A DNA stretch of 64,000 bases from Polyangium fumosum (GTDB lineage Bacteria > Myxococcota_A > Polyangia > Polyangiales > Polyangiaceae), in the NCBI RefSeq assembly GCF_005144585.1, contig NZ_SSMQ01000046.1:1-64000 (forward strand), read 5' to 3'. The position numbers and the translations under genes were made by a program. The notes beneath the pieces are model-generated. The model worked only from the letters and a program-made list of their open reading frames with translations. It was not told the DNA's origin and did no database searches. This document shows, one piece after another, positions 17,391 to 26,786 of the stretch. The stretch's first letter is position 1. Each line of letters begins with the position of its first letter.

Positions 17391-18116
17391 ATGCCCCAGG
17401 GTCAGCACACGAGCCGCGTCTACGAGAACGAGCTGCGCACGTTGCGTGATCGGCTGCTGCTCATGGGCAGCCTCGTCGAGGAGATGATCGGCAAGGCGAT
17501 GCAGGCCCTCGCCACGCGGGACACGGCCCTCGCGCGCTCGACCATGAAGATGGACCGGCGCATCAACCGGCTGGAGTGCGAGATCGACGATCTCTGCATG
17601 CGCATCCTCGCCATGCGCCAGCCCGTCGCCTCGGATCTGCGTTTCGTCACGAAGGCGCTGAAGATCGTGACGGACCTCGAGCGGATCGGCGACCTCGGCG
17701 TGAACATCTGCGACCGCGTGGCCGAGCTGAACGAGGAGCCGCCGCTCGGCGCGACGTTCGACCTCGTGGCCCTCGCCGACGAGGCGACGCTCGTGGTGCA
17801 CGAGGCGCTCGACGCGCTCGTCGAGCGCGACGTCGACCGCGCGACGGAGCTGCTCACGCGGGACGAGGCGATCGACGAGCACTACAGCGAGATCTGGAAG
17901 CGCCTGCTCGAGCTCATGACCTCGGACCCGACGACGATCTATCGGGCGACGCGGATCCAATCGATCGCGAAGTACCTCGAGCGTATCGGCGATCATGCAA
18001 TGAACATCGCCGAAACCGTGGTTTTCCTGGTCACCGGCAAGGACATCCGGCACCGGAACCGGCGCTACGAGACGGGCGCTCCGCCTCCCAACGTGGAGGG
18101 CTCCGGTCGGCCCTGA
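17391..18116 (+). CDS. phoU: Phosphate signalling protein PhoU
   Basis: A 241-residue all-helical PhoU with two repeats of three helices, each with the metal-binding E/D-rich helix motifs (LKIVTDLERIGDLGVNI and IQSIAKYLERIGDHAMNIAE). PhoU couples the transport state of PstB to PhoR and represses the Pho response when phosphate is plentiful. It is the last gene of the pstCA-pstB-phoU operon (24-bp gap) and is followed by a 10-bp hairpin. Confidence 0.96.
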   Translation: MPQGQHTSRVYENELRTLRDRLLLMGSLVEEMIGKAMQALATRDTALARSTMKMDRRINRLECEIDDLCMRILAMRQPVASDLRFVTKALKIVTDLERIGDLGVNICDRVAELNEEPPLGATFDLVALADEATLVVHEALDALVERDVDRATELLTRDEAIDEHYSEIWKRLLELMTSDPTTIYRATRIQSIAKYLERIGDHAMNIAETVVFLVTGKDIRHRNRRYETGAPPPNVEGSGRP

Positions 18117-18119
18117 GCC

Positions 18120-18142
18120 GATTCTCCGCTGCGCGGAGAATC
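18120..18142 (+). terminator. Hairpin after phoU
   Basis: A perfect 10-bp inverted repeat (GATTCTCCGC, loop TGC, GCGGAGAATC) begins 4 nt after the phoU stop. No T-run follows, so it may act with Rho or stabilise the 3' end. Confidence 0.55.
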
Positions 18143-18310
18143 GTCGGGCCTTCCTCTGCCCCCCACACCCCCGCCGCTCGCCTTCCCTTCGCTGCGCTCC
18201 GTTGCGGCTCGCGTTCGAACGGGAAGGGCGTGCTTGGAAGGGGCGTTTCGCGCCCCGTGCCTCGCGCAAAACTTGCTGAGAGCCCGGGAACTTGTGCTAC
18301 GGCACGGCCC

Positions 18311-19216
18311 ATGGCGAAGTCCACACGCCCCGTCACGATCGAGAGGCCCTCGCCGGCCGACGAAAGGCCCGCATGGTCCCGGGTCGGGATCGTCGCCGCG
18401 GTGGGCTTCGTGCTGGGCATCGCATGGCCCAAGCTCGCGGGCGTGAAGGTCGGCCCCAACGTGCCGGGCGATCTGAAGGCCCAGGTCGAGGTGACGGCCC
18501 CCCCGACGTCCGCCCAGGCCGCGCCGCCCGCCGCCGCGCCCGCGCCCACGGGCGCCCCGACGGCCGAGCCGGCCGCCGCGCCCTCGAACAAGCAGACGGT
18601 CGCCGTCGGCCCCGGCAAGATCAGCCGTTGCTGGGACAAGAAGAACAAGAAGGTCACCGATTGCGGGGCCCTCCAGCTCGACCCCGTCGCGGTCCCCAAG
18701 CTCCAGGGCCTCGCCGAGTGCCCCTCCGCGGTTGGCCTCTCCGGCAAGCTCACGCTCGGCCTGGAGATCGATTTCGAGAAAAAAGAAGTCCACGTCGTCA
18801 AGAACAAGAAGGACAAGACGACGATCCCGACCTCGACCGTCACCGGCATCGTGCAGTGCGCCTCACGCGCCTTCGCGAACCTCCCGCTCGAAGACGTCCC
18901 CAACAAGTACCGCAATTACACGGTGCAATACGGCCTGACGTTCTACCCGCCCGGCAAGGCGCCCGAGGAGGCCGAGGCCCCGGCCGGCGAGGGCGAAGCC
19001 GCCGCCGGCAGCACCACGAGCGAGGCCGAGGCCAATGGCACGGGCGTCGTGAGTTGGGATACGGCCCTCGTGCGCAAGGATCCCAAGGACGGCGAGGTCG
19101 TGGCGCGGCTCGTGCGTGGGACGAAGATCAAGCTCGTCGGCCGCCGGAACGATTGGTTCAAGGTCGAGACGGGCGGCAAGACCGGCTGGATCTACCGCGG
19201 CGCGATCGGACTCTGA
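18311..19216 (+). CDS. Membrane-anchored protein with C-terminal SH3 domain
   Basis: A 301-residue protein. One N-terminal TM helix (about 25-42, VGIVAAVGFVLGIAWP) is followed by an Ala/Pro linker to about residue 95 and a globular middle (ISRCWDKKNKKVTDCGALQ onward). The C-terminal bacterial SH3-like domain (about 240-301) has the typical motif VVARLVRGTKIKLVG...WFKVETGGKTGWIYRGAIGL. SH3b domains usually bind peptidoglycan or are structural. It is separate from phoU (195-bp gap) and precedes the VanW gene. Confidence 0.72.
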   Translation: MAKSTRPVTIERPSPADERPAWSRVGIVAAVGFVLGIAWPKLAGVKVGPNVPGDLKAQVEVTAPPTSAQAAPPAAAPAPTGAPTAEPAAAPSNKQTVAVGPGKISRCWDKKNKKVTDCGALQLDPVAVPKLQGLAECPSAVGLSGKLTLGLEIDFEKKEVHVVKNKKDKTTIPTSTVTGIVQCASRAFANLPLEDVPNKYRNYTVQYGLTFYPPGKAPEEAEAPAGEGEAAAGSTTSEAEANGTGVVSWDTALVRKDPKDGEVVARLVRGTKIKLVGRRNDWFKVETGGKTGWIYRGAIGL

Positions 19217-19285
19217 ATTTCCACGCGGATCTGGAAATCGAGCGGCTTGGAACGATAAGCTCGGCTCCGAAGCGTTCTCGGGCCG

Positions 19286-20713
19286 ATGTCACACGCAAGC
19301 GCGCACCCCTCGTCCACCACGCGACGCCCCCGCCGGAACTTCCTTCTCCGCGGCGCCCTCGCCGTGCTCGTCTCCGGCGCCGCGGCGCTGGGGGCCTCCG
19401 CCGCGTGTAAACACCTCCTGCCCACGGAAAACGCCGTCGCCAAGGGCGTGCGTATCGGCGGCGCCGAGGCCGGCCCCGGGACGCCGCGCGAGGTCGCCGC
19501 GAGGCAAGCGCGCGTGTTGCTCGATCGGCGCGTCACGCTCGTCCTCGGCGAAGAGGTCGCGCTCGAAGCGTCGCTCGCCGAGCTCGGCGCGACCGTCGAC
19601 GAGGAGCGGCTCGCCGCGCGCCTGGCCTCCGTGGGCCGCGAGGGAGACCTCTTCACGCGCCTCGCGGACGCGCTCTCCGCGCGGCACGGTGGCGTCTCGG
19701 TCCCCGTCTTCGTCACGCTCCCAATCGAGCCGCTCGCCGCCGCGCTTTCGCGTCGCAAGGACGAGACCGACACCCCGCCCCGCGGCGCGCGCCTCGATTT
19801 CGCCACCGGAAAACCCACCGCGCACGTCGCCGGCCAGTACCTCGACCTGTATGCGGCCGCCTCGGCGATCGAGCGGGCCGCCGCGAGCGGAGAGGCGCGC
19901 GTGCCCGTCCCGAGCTTCGCGATCCTGCCCGACGCGTCGAGCGAGGTCGTCGCGTCGATCGACGTCTCCCGGGTCGTCACGAAATACGAGACCCGCTTCG
20001 GCTACGTCGGTGGACAGGCGAACCGCGCGCAGAACGTCGCGCGGGCAGCCGCCGGCATCGACGGCGTCGTGCTCCTGCCGGGCGAGATCAAGAGCTTCAA
20101 TGCGGAGGTCGGAGCGCGCACGAAGGAGAATGGCTTCACCACGGCGCCCGAGATCTTCAAGGGCGAGATGCGGGAAGGCATCGGCGGCGGCACCTGCCAG
20201 GTCGCGAGCACGCTGCACGCGGCGGCGTACCTCGGCGGCTTCGAGATCGCCGAGCGCATCAACCATTCCCGGCCGAGCGGCTACATCCCGATGGGCCTCG
20301 ACGCCACGGTCGTGTATCCCCACGTCGACCTCAAGCTCAAGAACCCCTATTCGTTCCCCGTCGTCGTGCACGCCATCGCGGACAAAGGCACGCTCACGGT
20401 CGAGATCCGCGGGAGCGGGAATCCCGCCGAGGTCGAATGGTCGAGCGCGACCGTCGGCGTATCCCCCTACAAACGCAAGATCGAGGAGAGCCCGGGCCTG
20501 GGCGAGGGGCGCGTCGTCCTGAAGCAAAAGGGCATTCGCGGCTACCACATCAAGAAGACCCGCGTCGTGAAATCGGAGGGCCGGGCGCGCGTCGAGGAGA
20601 AGACCGACGTGTATCCGCCGACCTTCGAGATCCTGATCGTCCCGCCCGGCCTCGATCCCGCGACGTTACCGCCTTTGCCCGGCGAAGCGGCCGAGCGGCA
20701 ATCGAGCGGCTAA
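19286..20713 (+). CDS. VanW family protein
   Basis: A 475-residue exported protein. A basic N-terminus with an RR pair and hydrophobic segment (FLLRGALAVLVSGAAALGASAAC) suggests Sec or Tat export with a possible lipobox. A peptidoglycan-binding-like domain (about 45-210, YoaR/PG_binding_4 type) precedes the VanW domain (about 225-355), whose signature includes LLPGEIKSFNAEVG, GGGTCQVASTLHAAAYLGGF and ERINHSRPSGYIPMG. The C-terminal beta region resembles a G5-like extension. VanW function is not established. Its 3' end overlaps the convergent phosphoesterase gene by 48 bp. Confidence 0.87.
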   Translation: MSHASAHPSSTTRRPRRNFLLRGALAVLVSGAAALGASAACKHLLPTENAVAKGVRIGGAEAGPGTPREVAARQARVLLDRRVTLVLGEEVALEASLAELGATVDEERLAARLASVGREGDLFTRLADALSARHGGVSVPVFVTLPIEPLAAALSRRKDETDTPPRGARLDFATGKPTAHVAGQYLDLYAAASAIERAAASGEARVPVPSFAILPDASSEVVASIDVSRVVTKYETRFGYVGGQANRAQNVARAAAGIDGVVLLPGEIKSFNAEVGARTKENGFTTAPEIFKGEMREGIGGGTCQVASTLHAAAYLGGFEIAERINHSRPSGYIPMGLDATVVYPHVDLKLKNPYSFPVVVHAIADKGTLTVEIRGSGNPAEVEWSSATVGVSPYKRKIEESPGLGEGRVVLKQKGIRGYHIKKTRVVKSEGRARVEEKTDVYPPTFEILIVPPGLDPATLPPLPGEAAERQSSG

Positions 20714-21448
20714 CCACGCCGCGATCCCACCTCGCTGCGCCGCCGCGAGCGCCGCCACCTTCGCCATCGCCAGCGTCGTATCGTAGGCGACGCGCCGGAA
20801 CCACACGGCCCCCTGATCCATGTCGAGGATCGCGAACGCCGCGCGGGGATCCCCGTCCCGCGATTGCCCCACGCTCCCGGGGTTGATCAGGTAATGCGCC
20901 CCGTCGTCGAGCTTCACCATGTCGCCCGGCGCCGGCCCGAACGCGCCGCCCCGCGCGCGCCAGGCCCCCGCGTGGTGCGTGTGCCCGAAGAGCCCGATCC
21001 GTGCGCCGTACCCGCCCTCTTGCAGCGCTCGCAGGCTCTTCTCCAGCCGCGACAAACTCGACAAATGCAGTTCGTCGTTCGGCATCGGGTGCAGCGCCGC
21101 GTGGAAGAGCAAGAGCTCGGAGGACACCTTCCGGAGGAGCGGCAACGAGGCGAGCCACTCGCGCGGCGGCCCGCCGAGGAGCCGCCTCGTCCATCGCATC
21201 GCCTGCTGCGCCTGCAGGCCGAAATGCGCCGTGTCCCGCAGCCCGAGCGCGGCGCGATCGTGGTTGCCGACGACGCCCTTCGCCCCGGCCGAGGCGAGCA
21301 TCCGCGCGCATTCGTTCGGGTTCGCCCCGTACCCCACGACGTCGCCGAGGCACAGGATCGCGTCGACCCGCTCCACGTCGATCGCCGCGATCACCGCGGA
21401 GAGCGCTTCTACATTCGCATGCACGTCCGACACGACGGCGTATTTCAC
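20666..21448 (-). CDS. Metallophosphoesterase
   Basis: A 260-residue calcineurin-like phosphoesterase with all five blocks: SDVHANVEAL, CLGDVVGYG, VGNHDRAALG, FHAALHP and GLFGHTHHAG. It resembles YfcE/MJ0936-type enzymes of broad phosphodiesterase activity; the substrate is unknown. The GTG start at 21448 overlaps the ATP-grasp stop (GTGA), so the two are likely coupled. It is the last gene of a three-gene minus-strand operon. Confidence 0.86.
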   Translation of the reverse strand: MKYAVVSDVHANVEALSAVIAAIDVERVDAILCLGDVVGYGANPNECARMLASAGAKGVVGNHDRAALGLRDTAHFGLQAQQAMRWTRRLLGGPPREWLASLPLLRKVSSELLLFHAALHPMPNDELHLSSLSRLEKSLRALQEGGYGARIGLFGHTHHAGAWRARGGAFGPAPGDMVKLDDGAHYLINPGSVGQSRDGDPRAAFAILDMDQGAVWFRRVAYDTTLAMAKVAALAAAQRGGIAAWLAARLPLGRFAGQRR

Positions 21449-22689
21449 GGCCGCCCCGCCTTTCCGCCCGCGCGCCGGGCCCGCTGCCCCACGCGTTTCG
21501 CCAGCGTGAGCACGAGCGGCCAGGGGTCGTCCCAGGCAAACACGTCGAAGACCTTGGGCCCGCGGTACGAGGCCACGAAATCGCGGAGCGACACGGCGCC
21601 GGAAGGCCCGTAATCGAGGAGGAACGCCCGCACGTCCCCCTCGACCGAGGCCCAGCGCAAGCCCGGACGAACCGGCCCCGTGTGCGGCAAGGGCAGCCCC
21701 GCGAGCTCGGCATACGCGACGAGCGGCAGGTTCACGCCGGACGCCGCGCCGAGCCGGTTCCACAGATTGAAGCGCGGGTTCGCCTCCAGCAAAAAGAGCT
21801 CGCCCGTCTCCGCGTCCCGCTTGAAATCGAGCTTCACCACGCCCACGAGCCCGAGCGCCCGCACGACCTCGAGCCCGACCCGCGTCACCTCGGGATCCTC
21901 CACGATCTCGATGAACGTGCTCTCGCCCGAGCCCGACGGGTACGTCCGGATCTTCTTGCCCACGTGATGGGCGACGGGCTCGCCGCGCGCATTCATCCAC
22001 GCGTGAAAGCTCGTGATGTGATCGTCGCCGCCGCGCACGTACCGCTGCACGACGAACGCCGTGCCCGACCGCCGCATCTGCGCGAGCCGTTTGTCGAGCT
22101 CCTCCGGCGTCCGCGCGAAAAACGCCTTCCAGGGCAACCCTCCCTCCTCGCGCACGGCCGCGGAGGTGCGGAACGACGTGTGATTCACGGGTTTCACCGC
22201 GCAAGGCAAGGGCACGCGCGCCATCACCTCCGCCCGCGTCCTCGCCTCCGCGGACGCCACCGTCGCGGGCACGGGCAAACCGAGGCGCCGCGCGAGCGTG
22301 GCGAAGCGCGCCTTGTCGACGAGCTCCTCCACGCGCTCGGCCGGCGGCAGGAGAAATCGATAATGCCGCGCTAGCATCTCCCGGTGCCGCGAGACGCAGA
22401 GCAACATGGCGTCCGTCCCGTAAAACAGCACGGGCCGCCCGCCCGTCCGCTCCGCCACGATCCGGAGGTCCTCGGCCGTCTGATCCGGGTTCTTCACGGG
22501 ATCCGAGAGGACGGCGGTCCGCGCGACATATCGAGATCCGAACGTCGGATCCCCGGCGCGCGTCGAGGCCACGACGAACGGAATGCGCGGGACGGGCAGG
22601 CCCGCCTCGGCCGGCGCGTCCCCGGAGAAACACCGGACCATGTTGAGATCCCCGCAAAGCACGGCCGGGACAAGCGATTGCTCGGGCAT
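21445..22689 (-). CDS. ATP-grasp carboxylate-amine ligase-like protein
   Basis: A 414-residue ATP-grasp protein. An N-terminal Rossmann-like part (1-110) is followed by the ATP-grasp lobes: VDKARFATLARRLGLPVPAT, the ATP-binding CAVKPVNH, AFVVQRYVRGGDDH and the metal-binding GELFLLEANPRFNLWNRL (E and N ligands). Family members join a carboxylate to an amine, as in small-peptide or capsule modification. It lies 19 bp after the acyltransferase gene and overlaps the phosphoesterase, so the three probably work on one product. The acceptor cannot be read from sequence. Confidence 0.82.
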   Translation of the reverse strand: MPEQSLVPAVLCGDLNMVRCFSGDAPAEAGLPVPRIPFVVASTRAGDPTFGSRYVARTAVLSDPVKNPDQTAEDLRIVAERTGGRPVLFYGTDAMLLCVSRHREMLARHYRFLLPPAERVEELVDKARFATLARRLGLPVPATVASAEARTRAEVMARVPLPCAVKPVNHTSFRTSAAVREEGGLPWKAFFARTPEELDKRLAQMRRSGTAFVVQRYVRGGDDHITSFHAWMNARGEPVAHHVGKKIRTYPSGSGESTFIEIVEDPEVTRVGLEVVRALGLVGVVKLDFKRDAETGELFLLEANPRFNLWNRLGAASGVNLPLVAYAELAGLPLPHTGPVRPGLRWASVEGDVRAFLLDYGPSGAVSLRDFVASYRGPKVFDVFAWDDPWPLVLTLAKRVGQRARRAGGKAGRP

Positions 22690-22708
22690 CGTTCCCTCCC
22701 CCTCCGCA

Positions 22709-23893
22709 TCAAGGTTCTTCCTCGGCGAATGCTTCCACCGGACGCCGCTTCGTGCTGGGACGGCCGCACAGCCGCGCCCATTCGCGCGCGGCGCGCTCCG
22801 CGTGATCGCGCAAGGCCTCCCGCAGGGTCCGCCGCGCAGCCCGGATCTCCACGATCGGCCGCGAAGAGAGCGCCATGTCGAGCTTGTACCGCACGTCCCC
22901 GCCCAGAAAATCGTATTCGCGCCGCCCCGACGCGATCGCCATTCGAATGGCCAGCGCGTGCGCGGCGATCCCCGGCCGGAGCTTCGGCGGCAAATCGGCG
23001 CGCCGACCGCTCTGATAAAAATACACCTTGTCGTTCCAGACCAGGTTGTAGAGCGCCGCCACGGGCTCGCCCCCGGCCCGGAGCACCGCGAGCTCCAGCG
23101 CGCCCCGTTCGAGCAGCGCGGGCATCACGGCATCGTGAAAGGCCGTGAATTTCTGCGACGTAAATACCCCGCTCCGGTCGTCCTTTTGCCAGCGCGCTTC
23201 GTGAAGCGAAAGGAGCGTCGCACGCGCCGACACGAGCTCGTCCGGCGTGCGCGCGACCGAGAGCACGAGCTCGCCCCGGCCGAAGCTCTCCAGATCCCGC
23301 ACCGATCGCCGCACGAGGTACCGCCGCGACGAAGGCAACGCCGCGAGGTATGCCTCGAACGATTGCGGCAGCGCCACGTACGGGCTCCGGCTGCGCTCCG
23401 TCAAGGTCACCCGCAGATCCCTGCGCCCGAGCGCGTCCGCGAGCGCAAATGGCGCGCGCTTGCTGCCATCCATCGCCGGCAGCACGACCTCGTCCCAGGC
23501 CCCGAGCAGGCCCCCCGCGAGCGCCCGCGCGGTCGCCTCCGCGACGGCGTCCTCCTCGCCGCGCTCGGCCACGATTCCGATGTATTCCGAGACGATTTCG
23601 TCCGCCTCGTCCTCCCCCGACGGGAGCGCTTCGAGCCGCCGGAACGGGACGCCCCGATGCCACACGCGCCGCGCCACGAGCGGCAAGAGGCCCACGAGCC
23701 GCCCCTCGCGGGAGATCCGTAGCGCACGGAGGCATCGCCCGTCCGTCCCGCCGAACACGCGCCACCAGGCGAGGATCCACAAAGGGGAGAGCGTGGGCTC
23801 GTTGCAATCGCTGCGATCGAGCAGCGCCTCCCAATCCCCCTGCATGGCCTCGAGCTCGGCGATATCGGAGACCACGGTGCAGCAGAGTTCCAT
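22709..23893 (-). CDS. FemAB/CelD-like GNAT-fold acyltransferase
   Basis: A 394-residue protein of the BioF2-like/CelD acyltransferase group (GNAT fold). Diagnostic segments are LSPLWILAWWRVFGG near the N-terminus and LRRYLVRRSVRDLESFG-like in the middle. In the second lobe are GEPVAALYNLVWNDKVYFYQSG and ANALAIR-like AHALAIRMAIASGRREYDFLGGDVRYK. Relatives take part in extracellular polysaccharide acylation. The ATG at 23893 has GGAGGG 6 nt upstream. It is the first gene of the operon with the ATP-grasp and phosphoesterase genes. Confidence 0.82.
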   Translation of the reverse strand: MELCCTVVSDIAELEAMQGDWEALLDRSDCNEPTLSPLWILAWWRVFGGTDGRCLRALRISREGRLVGLLPLVARRVWHRGVPFRRLEALPSGEDEADEIVSEYIGIVAERGEEDAVAEATARALAGGLLGAWDEVVLPAMDGSKRAPFALADALGRRDLRVTLTERSRSPYVALPQSFEAYLAALPSSRRYLVRRSVRDLESFGRGELVLSVARTPDELVSARATLLSLHEARWQKDDRSGVFTSQKFTAFHDAVMPALLERGALELAVLRAGGEPVAALYNLVWNDKVYFYQSGRRADLPPKLRPGIAAHALAIRMAIASGRREYDFLGGDVRYKLDMALSSRPIVEIRAARRTLREALRDHAERAAREWARLCGRPSTKRRPVEAFAEEEP

Positions 23894-24366
23894 GACAGCC
23901 CTCCAGGCGACGCGGCCATTTCGAGCATCCCTCGAAAAACCGCGATCTTCGCCGTATGGACTTCTCGCGCGCGCCCCACGCGCGCCGCGCGAGCCCGATG
24001 TAGGCACGGACTGCGCCCCTCCCTGCGTTCCGCCCCCACCGATGCCGCCGGCTCGCTCGACCCGCGGCGCGCTCGCCCCGGGACGGCTCCACGCACCTGC
24101 GGGACGCGCGCCTCCGTCCGCCCTCCTACGCGCGCGGAAAATCCGCCGCGGCGCTCGCCCGAGGGACGGGTACGTCCGCGGCGACGAGGGCCCGACAAAC
24201 TGCACGGTGCCGTGCGGCGCGAGCACATCGGCGCGCACAAGAGGCCTCTCGGCGAGCTGCCAGGTTGTCCCGAAGAGCGGTGACGCGTGCACTCGCCCCT
24301 TGACGCGGGCAGCACCTTCTTGTCCCATCCCGTATCCCCCAGCGCCCCGCGCGACGAGAGAGAGCC
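23894..24366. other. 473-bp divergent intergenic region
   Basis: Separates the minus-strand acyltransferase operon from the plus-strand adenylate cyclase gene and must hold both promoters. I see no credible gene in any frame. A TTGACG at about 24300 lies upstream of the cyclase but has no clear -10 partner. Confidence 0.4.
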
Positions 24367-25758
24367 GTGCTCGAGACCAAAAACCCTCGATTTTCCCCGC
24401 CGGCGCAGCTCCCGGAGGAGATCCGCGCCATCCTGCAGAACCAGGAGATGGCGGGCGAGCGGCTCGTGAACTACGTACGAAGCGGCTTCGCGCTCTTCTC
24501 GCTCAGCGCGAGCCTGCTCGGCTCGGCAAAGGAAGCGCCGGCGGCAAACCTGGTCTTCCGCTCGATGCTGTACGCCTGGCTCGCGTATTCCGCGGTCGTC
24601 TGGCTTCTCCTCCGCCTCCGCCCTCGCCACTACGGCTGGCTCAAGTACCTATCGATCACGGTCGACATTTCGTTCCTGTACCTCGCCATGGTCGGCAGCC
24701 TGTACAACCATTCCGGTGTGTACGAGGTCTACCGCGGCCCCATGGCCTGGGTCATCCTCGCGGCCTTCAACATCATGGCGGGCCTGCGGTATAGCGTGCT
24801 CGCCGGCCTGTACTCGGCCGGGCTCGTGGGCGCGTGCGGCGCGGCGTTCCTCACGTATGTGAACGCGACGATGCCCGTGCCCTGGGTCGAGAGCGCCGTG
24901 TACGTCGGGGAAGGGCTGAACTTCGAGGAGTGCGCGAGCATCGTGCTCTTCACCGCGCTGACCGGCGTCTTCTCCGCCGTCACCGCCTGGAACTCCCGCA
25001 AGCTCATCCTCCAGGCCGCGACCGAGTCGCTCGCGAGAGACCGCCTCGAACAGGATCGGGATCGCCTCGCCAAGTACTTCTCGAAGGACGTCGTCGACCT
25101 CGTCCTCAACAACCCCGAAAGCATCGGCCTCGGCGGGCAGCGGATGCACGCCACCGTGCTCTTCGCGGACATTCGCAACTTCACGCAGCTTTCGACCATG
25201 ATGCAGCCGGAGGAAGTGGTCGATCTGCTGAACCGCTACTTCTCGATAATGGTCGAGATCGTCTTCAAGAACGGCGGCACGCTCGACAAATTCCTCGGCG
25301 ACGGCCTCATGGCCCTCTTCGGCGTCCCCTACCCCCTCGATCGCCCCGAAGAGCGCGCCGTTCGCACCTCGCTGGAGATGCTCGACGCGCTGCAGACGAT
25401 GAACCGCGAGCTCGAAGCCAAGGGCATGCTCCGGCTCGACATTGGCGTGGGCATCAACTGCGGCGCCGTCGTCGCTGGCAATATCGGCTCGTCCCAGCGC
25501 CACGAATACACGGTCATCGGCGATACCGTGAACCTCGCCGCCCGGCTCGAAGCCCTGAACAAGGAGACGCGCACCCAGATCCTCGTCTCCGCGCCTGTGC
25601 ACCAGGCGATCCAGGGCGCCTTCCGCACGCGCACCCTCGGGCCGCTGCGTATCCGCGGCAAACCCGAGCCCATCGAGGTCTTCGCCGTCCTGCCCTCCGA
25701 CGTCGTGCCCGAGCCGACGCGCATCTCCCTCCTCCCGCCGTCCACCAGCTATCCGTGA
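24367..25758 (+). CDS. Membrane-bound class III adenylate cyclase
   Basis: A 463-residue protein. About six TM helices (35-215) form a MASE-like membrane sensor, then a linker helix and a class III cyclase domain (about 255-445). The key residues are present: metal-binding Asp268 (LFADIRNF) and Asp312 (FLGDGLMALFG), adenine-selecting Lys308 (LDKFLGD) and Asp386 (VIGDTVN), and transition-state Asn389 and Arg393 (NLAAR). So it should make cAMP as a homodimer. The GTG at 24367 is the likely start. Its TGA overlaps the GTG start of the next gene, coupling cAMP synthesis to the isoprenoid-enzyme-like protein. Confidence 0.9.
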   Translation: MLETKNPRFSPPAQLPEEIRAILQNQEMAGERLVNYVRSGFALFSLSASLLGSAKEAPAANLVFRSMLYAWLAYSAVVWLLLRLRPRHYGWLKYLSITVDISFLYLAMVGSLYNHSGVYEVYRGPMAWVILAAFNIMAGLRYSVLAGLYSAGLVGACGAAFLTYVNATMPVPWVESAVYVGEGLNFEECASIVLFTALTGVFSAVTAWNSRKLILQAATESLARDRLEQDRDRLAKYFSKDVVDLVLNNPESIGLGGQRMHATVLFADIRNFTQLSTMMQPEEVVDLLNRYFSIMVEIVFKNGGTLDKFLGDGLMALFGVPYPLDRPEERAVRTSLEMLDALQTMNRELEAKGMLRLDIGVGINCGAVVAGNIGSSQRHEYTVIGDTVNLAARLEALNKETRTQILVSAPVHQAIQGAFRTRTLGPLRIRGKPEPIEVFAVLPSDVVPEPTRISLLPPSTSYP

Positions 25759-26786
25759 AGCCCGACGCGCCGTTCGCCTGTTATCTCGCGAAACAGATCG
25801 AAATCGATCACGCGTGGGATCTCTGCGAGCGGCACCTCTCCGCGCTGCCCGAGCCCTTGGGCGCGCTCGCCGCTCGCTTTTTGCAAAGCGTCGCGGACGA
25901 CCAGGGCCATCACCGCGGCTACTTCTCGAACCCCCTCGCGCCGCCGCTGCTCTATCTGCCGCTCTGGCTGCGCGACGGGCTTTTGGGCAAACGCCCCGAG
26001 CTCGCCACGATCCCCCTCGCGCCTCTGCTCGCAGGCGCCATGCTCGGCTACTTCCACGTCCGTTTCCAGGACGACCTCCTCGACGAACCCGAGCGCGGAG
26101 ACCCCGCGCTCCAGCTCCTCGGCAATACCTGCTTCGTCGCCCTCGTCGAGGCCTGCCGCGCCACGCTCGGCCTCCACGAAGCATTCTGGAGAGCCTTCGA
26201 TCGCGCCTTCCTCGATATGTCCCGGCTCACCCTGGCCGAGCAATACGCCGTCCGCTCCGACGCGCCTTATACCGATGCGCTTTTCGAGGCGCACGCCGGC
26301 AAGGTCGCCTTCGCCCGCATTCCCGTGCTCGCGGTCGCCGCGCTCGCAGGGCGAATGGATCTCGCGCCGGCCCTCGAAGCATTGGTCGGGCGGCTCGGCG
26401 TGGCCTACGGGATCGTCAACGACGTCCTCGGCTGGCCTCGGGATCTCCGCGCCGGGCACCGCACGTACCTGCTCGCCCGCGCGGGCCTCTCCCAGGACGA
26501 TCTCGCGCGTGTCGCCCGCGTGGAACCCCCTGCGGAGCGTGATGCGGCCCGGGAAGAGCTCGCGACGCGCCTTCGCGAGCGTCTCTACGAGGGAGGCCTC
26601 CTACGCGGCGCGCTCGAACGCGCGGGGGAGGTGCACCACGAGGCACGGGAGATGTCCCGGACCCTCGACGTATTGCCTGGCTTCGACGCCTTCACCGAAG
26701 AGCGAATCACCTGGCTCGAATCCCTCGATTCTCGCCTGGCCGCGATCACGCTCCAGCGCGCGCTCGCGCGAGGTCGAGCCCCATGA
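25755..26786 (+). CDS. Class I isoprenoid biosynthesis enzyme-like protein
   Basis: A 343-residue all-helical protein of the polyprenyl synthetase/class I terpene synthase fold. The first Asp motif is intact (QDDLLD, Asp106, Asp107, Asp110 fit DDxxD). The position of the second motif carries NDVLGWPRD (222-230), closer to the NSE/NDxxSxxxE of terpene synthases than to the second DDxxD of chain-elongating synthases. I infer an ionising terpene synthase rather than a GGPP synthase, but the product is unknown. The GTG start overlaps the cyclase gene stop. The 3' end overlaps the converging class II gene by 41 bp. Confidence 0.68.
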   Translation: MKPDAPFACYLAKQIEIDHAWDLCERHLSALPEPLGALAARFLQSVADDQGHHRGYFSNPLAPPLLYLPLWLRDGLLGKRPELATIPLAPLLAGAMLGYFHVRFQDDLLDEPERGDPALQLLGNTCFVALVEACRATLGLHEAFWRAFDRAFLDMSRLTLAEQYAVRSDAPYTDALFEAHAGKVAFARIPVLAVAALAGRMDLAPALEALVGRLGVAYGIVNDVLGWPRDLRAGHRTYLLARAGLSQDDLARVARVEPPAERDAAREELATRLRERLYEGGLLRGALERAGEVHHEAREMSRTLDVLPGFDAFTEERITWLESLDSRLAAITLQRALARGRAP

